Assembly (NCBI GenBank): GCA_947631345.1
Contig: CANRKW010000078.1
Span: 1 to 5,255, forward strand
From: an uncultured Bacilli bacterium
GTDB lineage: Bacteria > Bacillota_I > Bacilli_A > RF39 > UBA660
DNA: 5,255 nt
Direction of reading: 5' to 3'
Shown: positions 1 to 4,221 of the stretch, piece after piece
Position numbering within the stretch: position 1 is the first letter of the stretch
How the letters are laid out: each line of letters begins with the position of its first letter
Translations under genes and position numbers: made by a program
The notes under the pieces: generated by a model
Databases searched by the model: none
What the model was told of the DNA's origin: nothing
What the model saw: the letters and a program-made list of their open reading frames with translations, nothing else

Positions 1-176
1 TTTCCATTTATTTGTTCACTTCCTCCAGTACCACTTACTTCTATTCCATACACTAACTTACTTATCATCATTTCAGTAGCTTTATAGTTTTCACTTGTAA
101 CAACAAAAGATGCATAACTTAAACCAGTCACTAAACTTAATAATAAACAAGTTATAACAAACATTTTCTTCTTCAT
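1..176 (-). CDS. Secreted or surface protein with N-terminal signal peptide, 3' part missing (runs off left edge)
   Basis: An open frame starts at ATG 176-174 and continues off the window, giving 58 complete codons. It is preceded by a good ribosome site, GAAGG, about nine bases upstream. The protein begins MKKKMFVITCLLLSLVTGLS: a lysine n-region, a hydrophobic core at about residues 5-19, and a likely signal peptidase I site after Ala22 (SYA before SF). Cys10 lies inside the core and does not form a lipobox, so I do not call a lipoprotein. The mature part begins SFVVTSENYKATEMMISKLV and then becomes Gly/Ser/Thr rich (VSGTGGSEQING). The SYASF pattern followed by a short polar stretch is faintly like SipW-type substrates (TasA/CalY), but this is only a guess. 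I do not recognise the family. It is probably expressed from the promoter at 350-378 through the unusual leader described separately. Confidence 0.75.
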   Translation of the reverse strand, partial: MKKKMFVITCLLLSLVTGLSYASFVVTSENYKATEMMISKLVYGIEVSGTGGSEQING

Positions 177-201
177 ATTCTTTTACCTTCTTTCTTAAAC
201 A

Positions 202-229
202 CAAAAAATCACACATAAAAAATTATGTG
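202..229 (-). terminator. Terminator-like hairpin in the leader, candidate attenuator
   Basis: On the minus strand CACATAA (229-223) pairs perfectly with TTATGTG (218-212) across a TTTT loop, and a run of six T (208-203) follows three bases later. The form is that of a weak intrinsic terminator, with only two G-C pairs in the stem. It lies 27 bases after the uORF inverted repeat and just upstream of the ribosome site of the secreted gene, so it could act as an attenuator or simply as a leader hairpin. Function is inferred from shape and position only. Confidence 0.4.
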
Positions 230-260
230 CATAGCAAAAAATATGAAGTTTTTTTGGCCT

Positions 261-314
261 CTAAACTACCCCCCCCGGTGCAAAATATTGTACAAATTTT
301 TCAGTTAACTTCAT
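261..314 (-). CDS. 17-codon upstream ORF / leader peptide (MKLTEKFVQYFAPGGVV)
   Basis: ATG (314-312) to TAG (263-261) encodes MKLTEKFVQYFAPGGVV. A strong Shine-Dalgarno site, AAGGAG at 330-325, lies ten bases upstream, and a near-consensus promoter lies about 20 bases before that, so translation is credible. The codons CCG GGG GGG for Pro-Gly-Gly form a block of rare G-ending codons in a genome that uses almost only A/T at third positions. This could slow ribosomes, and APG-type sequences occur in some known ribosome arrest peptides (the RAPP/RAPG class), though the resemblance here is only three residues. The stop is followed by a terminator-like hairpin and then the secreted gene, which suggests a cis-acting leader peptide rather than an effector. 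A free-standing small protein is the alternative. Confidence 0.55.
   Translation of the reverse strand: MKLTEKFVQYFAPGGVV
269..276 (-). repeat. G8 homopolymer tract inside the leader ORF (possible slippage site)
   Basis: Eight consecutive G (minus strand) lie within uORF codons 13-16. Flanking DNA has very little G+C, so the run stands out. With eight G the uORF ends at 261. With seven it would stop at the TAG immediately after the tract (15 codons). With nine it would read on to TAA 225-223, inside the 5' arm of the downstream hairpin (30 codons). Phase variation by polymerase slippage is inferred, not shown; a sequencing error in tract length is possible. Confidence 0.5.
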
Positions 315-349
315 ATCTATCTTTCTCCTTTTATTTTTCTTATATTTTC

Positions 350-378
350 ATTTTATACTTATTTTTATATCAAGTCAA
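350..378 (-). promoter_or_regulatory. Sigma-A type promoter for leader ORF and secreted protein
   Basis: TTGACT (-35, 378-373) and TAAAAT (-10, 355-350) on the minus strand are separated by exactly 17 bases. This predicts a start near 343, about 13 bases before the uORF Shine-Dalgarno site and about 165 bases before the secreted gene. The stretch from 379 to 470, up to the terminator, is AT-rich and I see nothing in it. Confidence 0.7.
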
Positions 379-470
379 CATCTTTTTATCACTTACTATG
401 AGTTTTTATATTATTTTTACATTTTCTTTATTTTTCTTTTTAAATATCACTTTCTAATTATATATTTTAT

Positions 471-506
471 AAGTAAAGAAAAAATGACTATTATTTTGTC
501 ATTTTT
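471..506 (-). terminator. Intrinsic terminator closing the antitoxin-fic-asnS-148 aa cluster
   Basis: A 9-bp perfect stem (506-498 with 488-480; core AAAATGAC/GTCATTTT) has a 9-base loop. The T-rich 3' arm continues into TCTTTACTT. It overlaps the last codons and stop of the 148-residue gene. The stem has only two G-C pairs, but with its T tail it is a reasonable terminator for so AT-rich a genome. The A-rich 5' side means it could also work in the other direction, although no plus-strand gene is evident. Confidence 0.55.
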
Positions 507-937
507 AAAGTTTTTTTGTTTTTTATTATACTTATAAATTCTTCTTTAGTTATTCCATAATTAGATATTAAGTATTCACTATTACTTGTATATGTTAAAG
601 CATCTATTTCTATAAATTTTCTAAAAGTACCTATATATTGATTTTCTGATATTAATACAAGTGGTCTTATTCCATCAGTTATAACTTTAACTGTACCATT
701 TATAGGACTTTCTATACATAATTCTATTCCTTTTTTAGATTTTTTTATATCTTTAGAATTAATTGTACTAAGAAAATTTCTAAAGTTAGAATCCATTAAT
801 TCTATAGTTATATAATATGTATTATTTTCAGTATTTATTTGATAATTTAGATATACTTTATCATTAGTTATTTTACATAATTCTTTTTGTTTTTCTTTTA
901 TTATTCCTATTTCTTCTATTATATTTAATTCTTTCAT
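491..937 (-). CDS. Hypothetical protein, 148 residues
   Basis: I do not recognise this protein. It begins MKELNIIEEIGIIKEKQKEL, a charged, probably helical start at about residues 1-25. A middle part of alternating hydrophobic and polar residues (VYLNYQINTENNTYYITIEL, then GTVKVITDGIRPLVLI) suggests beta strands. The C-terminal part is helical and lysine-rich (ISNYGITKEEFISIIKNKK). No signal peptide or membrane segment is visible, so it is probably cytosolic. Its ATG lies two bases after the asnS stop. The only upstream purine stretch, GGAAG inside the asnS end, is about 16 bases away, so translation probably depends on coupling to asnS. The terminator overlapping its stop makes it the last gene of the cluster. 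Base composition matches its neighbours. Confidence 0.75.
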   Translation of the reverse strand: MKELNIIEEIGIIKEKQKELCKITNDKVYLNYQINTENNTYYITIELMDSNFRNFLSTINSKDIKKSKKGIELCIESPINGTVKVITDGIRPLVLISENQYIGTFRKFIEIDALTYTSNSEYLISNYGITKEEFISIIKNKKTLKMTK

Positions 938-939
938 AT

Positions 940-2316
940 TTAAAATTCACAACTTCCTGGAGTTCTAGGATAAGGTATTACATCTCTTATATTTTCTACA
1001 CCAGTTATATATATTAAAAGTCTTTCAAATCCCATACCAAAACCAGAATGCACACATCCTCCAAATCTTCTTAAATCTAAATACCACTTCATAGAATCAA
1101 TATCCATATTAAGTTCTTTCATCCTTTTTACTAATTTTTCATAATCTTCTTCTCTTTGACTTCCACCCATTAATTCTCCAGCTCCTGGCACTTCTAAATC
1201 AACTGCTGCGACTGTTTCATTATCTGGGTTTAATTTCATATAAAATGCCTTTATATCTTTAGGCCAATCTGTAATAAATACAGGTCCATTAAAATATTCT
1301 GTTATGTATTTTTCATGTTCTTTTTGAATATCACATCCATATTCTGGATTAAATTCCCATTTTACATTTGCATTTTTTAATAAAGTAATTGCATCTTTAT
1401 GAGTGATTCTTGTAAAAGTACTATTTACTAATTTATTTAATTTATCTATTAAACCTTTTTCTACATATTGGTTAAAAAATTCCATTTCATCTTTACAATT
1501 ATCTAGTACATATTTTACTACATATTTAAGCATACTTTCCATAACTATCATATCATCATTTAAGTCTGCAAAGGCTATTTCTGGCTCGATCATCCAAAAT
1601 TCACTAGCATGTGTTTTTGTGTTTGAGTTTTCTGCTCTGAAAGTTGGTCCGAAGGTATAGACTTTTTTATATGCAAGTGCGAATGTTTCTGCTTCCAATT
1701 GGCCAGATACTGTAAGGGATGTTTTTTTACCGAAAAAGTCTTTTTCATAAGGAACATTTTTTTGAGTCTTTAGTCTATCTAAATCAAGTGTTGTTACTTG
1801 AAACATCTCCCCTGCTCCTTCACAGTCTGAACTAGTTATAAGCGGAGCATGAAAGTAAACATAACCGTTTTCTTGAAAGTATTTATGTATAGCATAAGCA
1901 CATACACTTCTTACTCTAAAAACAGCATTAAACAAATTAGTTCTAGGTCGAAGATATGCAATTTCTCTTAAGAATTCTCTTGTAGGTCTTCCTTTAGATT
2001 GTAAAGGATAATCACTACTTACTTCTCCTAGTAATGTTATTTCTTTTAGGTTTAATTCATATTCTTGATTTTTTCCTTCTGAAATAGATAGTATTCCACT
2101 CACTTTTATACTTGAACCAATATTTAATTTTGATATTTTATCAAAATCTTTCATATCAGAAGTATATACTACTTGTAAACTCTTAAATGTAGTTCCATCA
2201 TTTAAATCAATAAATCCAAATTCTTTTTGATCTCTATTACTTTTTATCCAACCACTTACAGTTATTTCTTTTCCAATTAAATCTTTATATGATTTTTGTA
2301 TTTCTTTTATATCCAT
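940..2316 (-). CDS. asnS: Asparagine--tRNA ligase (AsnRS, class IIb)
   Basis: This cytosolic enzyme charges tRNA-Asn with asparagine using ATP. At 458 residues it is full length (E. coli AsnRS has 466). An OB-fold anticodon-binding domain lies at about residues 15-100 (ITVSGWIKSNRDQKEFGFID). The class II catalytic domain follows: motif 1 region about 128-160 (ending YVYFHAPLI), active-site loop SSDCEGAGEMF 162-172, motif 2 FGPTFRAENSNT 222-233 with Arg227, and motif 3 GFGMGFERLL 425-434. The end, PYPRTPGS, is typical of AsnRS, and the FRAENS signature with WMIEPE favours it over AspRS or LysRS. The start is supported by AAAGGAG eleven bases upstream, inside the end of the Fic gene, one base away. 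I see no T-box or promoter directly before it, so expression probably comes through the antitoxin-Fic genes or from a promoter inside them. Confidence 0.97.
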   Translation of the reverse strand: MDIKEIQKSYKDLIGKEITVSGWIKSNRDQKEFGFIDLNDGTTFKSLQVVYTSDMKDFDKISKLNIGSSIKVSGILSISEGKNQEYELNLKEITLLGEVSSDYPLQSKGRPTREFLREIAYLRPRTNLFNAVFRVRSVCAYAIHKYFQENGYVYFHAPLITSSDCEGAGEMFQVTTLDLDRLKTQKNVPYEKDFFGKKTSLTVSGQLEAETFALAYKKVYTFGPTFRAENSNTKTHASEFWMIEPEIAFADLNDDMIVMESMLKYVVKYVLDNCKDEMEFFNQYVEKGLIDKLNKLVNSTFTRITHKDAITLLKNANVKWEFNPEYGCDIQKEHEKYITEYFNGPVFITDWPKDIKAFYMKLNPDNETVAAVDLEVPGAGELMGGSQREEDYEKLVKRMKELNMDIDSMKWYLDLRRFGGCVHSGFGMGFERLLIYITGVENIRDVIPYPRTPGSCEF

Positions 2317-2317
2317 A

Positions 2318-2983
2318 TTATATACTTCTCCTTTCGTTATAACTATCTTTTATTATATCACCAATAACTCTTTTTAAATATGCATAATTTCTTTTTACAC
2401 CCATATCTTCTGCTTCAAATGCAGAGGCTACTAAAGCATCTCTCATATATTTAAAGTTACCACCAGTTTTAAATCTTTCACTGCTAAATGTTATTTGATA
2501 TTGTCTTAAGAATAGTCTTAAAAATATTAATGTTGTTCTAGTATTACCTTCTCTAAAAGGATGAACTTTCCATATATCAGATATCAGTTTAGTTGTAAAG
2601 TCTATTTGTTCTTCCATAGATAAACTTTCAAAATCTGTATTTCTTAAGTTTTCAAATATAGTATCAAGTTCACTATTTATATTTTGAGGTGCAGCAAAGT
2701 CTACACATAAATATTGTAGTATTTTCTCATTTTTGAATATTTGTATAGTTCTAGGTTTTCCAGCAAAAGGATATATATCTCTAAATATAAATTCATGTAT
2801 TCCATATAAGAATTCTTTTCTAGGAAAAAATGCACTGCTACCTAGAATTTCTTGTATTCTTGTAATTGCAAAATCACTTTCTGCTTGATCTAATACTTTA
2901 GAGCTTGTTATCCCTAATTTGTTTTTAAGGCAACAATTTTCATAATCGTAATCTCTATCTATTGGTTCTTGTGTTCTCATCAT
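2318..2983 (-). CDS. Fic domain protein (VbhT-like, Fic/DOC family)
   Basis: Fic domains usually transfer AMP or another nucleotide part to a hydroxyl of a target protein. This 221-residue protein has the fold's landmarks: the flap region IYPFAGKPRT (70-79) and the active-site loop HPFREGNTRTTL (141-152), with catalytic His141, acidic Glu145 and the Gly146-Asn147 anion hole. The textbook motif is HxFx(D/E)GNGRxxR; here the second Gly is Thr148 and the second Arg, which holds ATP phosphates, is Leu152. A changed donor, reduced activity or a different reaction is therefore possible. Helices follow to the end, and no DNA-binding or membrane part is seen. AAAGG just upstream fits ATG 2983; the next codon, also ATG, is an alternative start. 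It overlaps the upstream antitoxin-like gene by 29 bases, the usual toxin-antitoxin layout, and abuts asnS. Confidence 0.9.
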   Translation of the reverse strand: MMRTQEPIDRDYDYENCCLKNKLGITSSKVLDQAESDFAITRIQEILGSSAFFPRKEFLYGIHEFIFRDIYPFAGKPRTIQIFKNEKILQYLCVDFAAPQNINSELDTIFENLRNTDFESLSMEEQIDFTTKLISDIWKVHPFREGNTRTTLIFLRLFLRQYQITFSSERFKTGGNFKYMRDALVASAFEAEDMGVKRNYAYLKRVIGDIIKDSYNERRSI

Positions 2984-3140
2984 AATGTTCCTTTAGCCTT
3001 TCTATTATTTCTTCTGTATTTATTTCTCCTTCTATTTCTTCATTTATTAGTTCTTTTAAATAAGGAGATGCTTCTGTTCCATTTGCTTGATTTAAGTTTT
3101 CTGCTAAATTCCATTTTTCTTCTTTTGTTTCTTCTTCCAT
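2955..3140 (-). CDS. VbhA-like antitoxin, small protein paired with Fic
   Basis: This 61-residue acidic protein is encoded directly upstream of and overlapping the Fic gene. A good ribosome site (GAAGG, eight bases before ATG 3140) supports the start. Residues 12-53 align without gaps to the VbhA antitoxin as I remember it: G21-x-E23-x-x-P26 matches GLEPDP, and GEINTEEIIERLKE matches the GELETSDVIKDLME-type tail. Class I Fic antitoxins block ATP binding through an inhibitory helix, (S/T)xxxE(G/N). In this alignment those positions are Leu16 and Asn20 followed by Gly21, so both key side chains are absent. An alternative register puts Glu14-Asn15 at E(G/N), but then Trp10 replaces Ser/Thr. The likely role is to bind and restrain the Fic protein; the family call rests on the tail pattern and gene order. 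Confidence 0.8.
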   Translation of the reverse strand: MEEETKEEKWNLAENLNQANGTEASPYLKELINEEIEGEINTEEIIERLKEHYDENTRTNR

Positions 3141-3157
3141 TTAATTCACCTTCTATA

Positions 3158-3185
3158 TTTATAATAACACATTTTAATAGTAAAA
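3158..3185 (-). promoter_or_regulatory. Weak promoter candidate for the antitoxin-fic-asnS cluster
   Basis: In the 54-base gap after rpmA, TTTTAC (3185-3180) and TATAAA (3163-3158) on the minus strand are 16 bases apart. The predicted start would fall close to the antitoxin ribosome site, which weakens the call. The -35 part also lies in the T-rich tail of the rpmA terminator. Some promoter is expected here because a terminator precedes the cluster; read-through from the ribosomal operon is the alternative. Confidence 0.25.
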
Positions 3186-3215
3186 GAAAAGCGTTTATGC
3201 TACTTTATAAACACT
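3181..3215 (-). terminator. Intrinsic terminator of the rplU-prp-rpmA operon
   Basis: On the minus strand AGTGTTTAT (3215-3207) pairs with ATAAACGCT (3198-3190) over nine pairs with one G-U wobble and an 8-base loop, followed by TTTCTTTT. The stem includes the last rpmA codons and its TAA stop (3197-3195). It separates the ribosomal operon from the antitoxin-Fic-asnS cluster. Confidence 0.7.
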
Positions 3216-3482
3216 TACTTGTTTTTTATCTTTTCCTTTTCTTTCATATTTTACTACACCATCAATTAATGCAAATAGTGTATGATCTTTTCCCATACCA
3301 CAGTTCATACCTGGATATATTTTAGTTCCTCTTTGGCGGTAAATGATGGCACCTGCATTTATTTTTTCTCCATCACTTGCTTTTGCACCAAGTCTACGAC
3401 CTTTAGAATCTCTACCATTTTTAGTTGAACCAACACCTTTGTGGGATGCGAATAATTGTAAATCTAAAGTCATATATTTCAT
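3195..3482 (-). CDS. rpmA: Large ribosomal subunit protein bL27 with Prp-cleaved N-terminal extension
   Basis: L27 lies near the peptidyl transferase centre of the 50S subunit, its N-terminus reaching toward the tRNA ends. The 95-residue product is canonical: [20 protein letters not shown] (13-32), then [15 protein letters not shown] and the GKDHTLFAL block. It begins [12 protein letters not shown] before SHKG. This matches the Bacillota form, in which an N-terminal peptide ending LQxFA is removed by the Prp protease between Ala12 and Ser13, and the prp gene is immediately upstream. ATG 3482 is chosen because AAGGAGG, in the last prp codons, lies seven bases upstream; Met4 is a less well spaced alternative. 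The gene starts two bases after the prp stop and is last in the operon. Confidence 0.97.
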   Translation of the reverse strand: MKYMTLDLQLFASHKGVGSTKNGRDSKGRRLGAKASDGEKINAGAIIYRQRGTKIYPGMNCGMGKDHTLFALIDGVVKYERKGKDKKQVSVYKVA

Positions 3483-3484
3483 TT

Positions 3485-3790
3485 TTATTCCTCCTTAACT
3501 TTAATATTTTTTTTATAGTCAGTTTCTATACTCTTTAACATATATACTAGATTTTCTAATAATTTATTAGTTATTTCGTCTTTCTTTATATTTTCTAACA
3601 TAAAATTATTTTCTTCATTATATTTTATAGCATTTTTATCAAATTTTAAAATTGCATTTACAGTAGTTATTAAAGAAGAACTGACAGCAGAACACACTAT
3701 ATCTTTACCATATATATCATATTTAGCGTGTCCTTTCATTGAGATTTTAATTATTATATTGTTTTCTTTAGTTATTTTTACTTGTATCAT
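3485..3790 (-). CDS. prp: Ribosomal-processing cysteine protease Prp
   Basis: Prp (YsxB family) removes the N-terminal extension of L27 so that it can function in the ribosome. At 101 residues it has the usual family size. The catalytic pair is visible: His21 in KGHA (19-22) and Cys33 in [11 protein letters not shown] (28-38). The second half, including [13 protein letters not shown], is helical as in the family. The gene sits between rplU and rpmA, its standard place in Bacillota. Its ATG overlaps the rplU stop by one base (TAATG), and no strong ribosome site is seen, so translation is probably coupled to rplU. The adjacent L27 carries the matching cleavage sequence, so enzyme and substrate are both present. 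Confidence 0.95.
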   Translation of the reverse strand: MIQVKITKENNIIIKISMKGHAKYDIYGKDIVCSAVSSSLITTVNAILKFDKNAIKYNEENNFMLENIKKDEITNKLLENLVYMLKSIETDYKKNIKVKEE

Positions 3791-4092
3791 TATTTTACTT
3801 CAATTTTCTTTATAACTATTTTAGTATAAGGTTGTCTATGTCCTTGTTTATTTCTGTATTTCTTTTTAGGTTTATATTTAAATACAACAACCTTTTTTTG
3901 TTTTCCATGTTTTAATACTGTTGCTGTTACAGTTGCGCCTTTTACTGTTGGTGTACCTACTTTTCCATCAACATATAAAACATTATCAAAAACTACATCA
4001 GTGTTTACTTCATTATTTAGTTTTTCTACATAAAGTTCAGTTCCTTCACTAACTAAATATTGTTTTCCACCAGTTACAAATATTGCTTTCAT
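3790..4092 (-). CDS. rplU: Large ribosomal subunit protein bL21
   Basis: L21 binds 23S rRNA in the 50S subunit. The 100-residue product starts [20 protein letters not shown] and carries the basic family signature [17 protein letters not shown] near its C-terminus (about 76-92); B. subtilis L21 has 102 residues. The frame is open ten codons further upstream, to 4122, but those codons contain the Shine-Dalgarno site AAGGAGGT (4106-4099) and belong to the leader RNA, so ATG 4092 is the right start. It is the first gene of the rplU-prp-rpmA operon, driven by the promoter at 4193-4221, and overlaps prp by one base. Confidence 0.97.
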   Translation of the reverse strand: MKAIFVTGGKQYLVSEGTELYVEKLNNEVNTDVVFDNVLYVDGKVGTPTVKGATVTATVLKHGKQKKVVVFKYKPKKKYRNKQGHRQPYTKIVIKKIEVK

Positions 4093-4186
4093 TTTTATAC
4101 CTCCTTCAATAAGACTCGCCATTAAGGTAAGCTAAACTTTTATAAACCTCTTTTGAGCGGTTGTAGAGAAAGACTTTCTACAAACA
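4093..4186 (-). ncRNA. Ribosomal protein L21 leader (cis-regulatory RNA)
   Basis: The RNA between the predicted transcription start (near 4186) and rplU resembles the L21 leader of Bacillota, a structure thought to let L21 control its own operon. I see a long hairpin at 4183-4161 (TTGTAGA pairing with TCTACAA), then the segment AACCGCTCAAAAGAGGTT (4162-4145), which matches the ACCGCT...GAGG core I remember from this family and folds as a small hairpin. A linker ends in the strong rplU ribosome site. CCTT near 4128 could pair with AAGG of the ribosome site. Family assignment is from memory of the motif and its position. Confidence 0.75.
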
Positions 4187-4192
4187 AACAAG

Positions 4193-4221
4193 ATTATACC
4201 ATATATATGCCTGTTTATCAA
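4193..4221 (-). promoter_or_regulatory. Strong sigma-A promoter of the rplU operon
   Basis: TTGATA (-35, 4221-4216), a 17-base spacer and a perfect TATAAT (-10, 4198-4193) are present on the minus strand. The -35 box overlaps the TGA stop (4220-4218) of the upstream repeat-protein gene, so there is no room for a terminator between them and read-through into the ribosomal operon is possible. Confidence 0.85.

Larger units (their letters stand above)
241..316 (-). repeat. 10-bp perfect inverted repeat enclosing the leader ORF
   Basis: ATATGAAGTT (316-307, minus strand) is exactly complementary to AACTTCATAT (250-241), separated by 56 bases. In RNA this would be a long stem-loop whose 5' arm contains the start codon (314-312) of the 17-codon uORF and whose loop holds most of its coding sequence, including the G8 run. 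Folding would therefore hide the uORF start, and a ribosome on the uORF would prevent folding. A perfect 10-bp match can also occur by chance in AT-rich sequence, but overlap with a start codon makes it noteworthy. Confidence 0.5.

Noticed and set aside
288..295. TTGTACAA shared between the leader ORF and the cluster near the right edge
   Set aside because: A single 8-base palindrome in AT-rich DNA is easily expected by chance, and here it is part of coding sequence; no second copy supports a shared operator.
241..300. Riboswitch (preQ1 or cyclic-di-GMP type) around the G8 tract
   Set aside because: The conserved cores I know from these aptamers are not present; the sequence reads better as a short ORF with its own ribosome site.
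227..457. Plus-strand open frame rich in Phe, Leu and Ile
   Set aside because: It is a translation of T-rich DNA opposite the minus-strand promoter and leader, with no ribosome site and low-complexity sequence.
500..570. Similarity between the end of the 148-residue protein (YGITKEEFISI) and the HA protein tail (YGLTPQELISE)
   Set aside because: The match is about ten residues of a common helix pattern, too short to claim shared ancestry.
2317..2400. T-box leader for asnS
   Set aside because: There is only one base between the Fic gene and asnS, and no T-box sequence or terminator/antiterminator pair is seen in the preceding coding sequence.
2969..3325. Plus-strand open frame across the antitoxin and rpmA region, and smaller ones inside asnS (1403-1660) and the HA gene (4384-4578)
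   Set aside because: These lie opposite strong minus-strand genes, are leucine/phenylalanine rich and have no start signals.
4093..4122. Ten-codon N-terminal extension of L21
   Set aside because: These codons contain the Shine-Dalgarno site of rplU, and family members start at MKAIF-type sequence.
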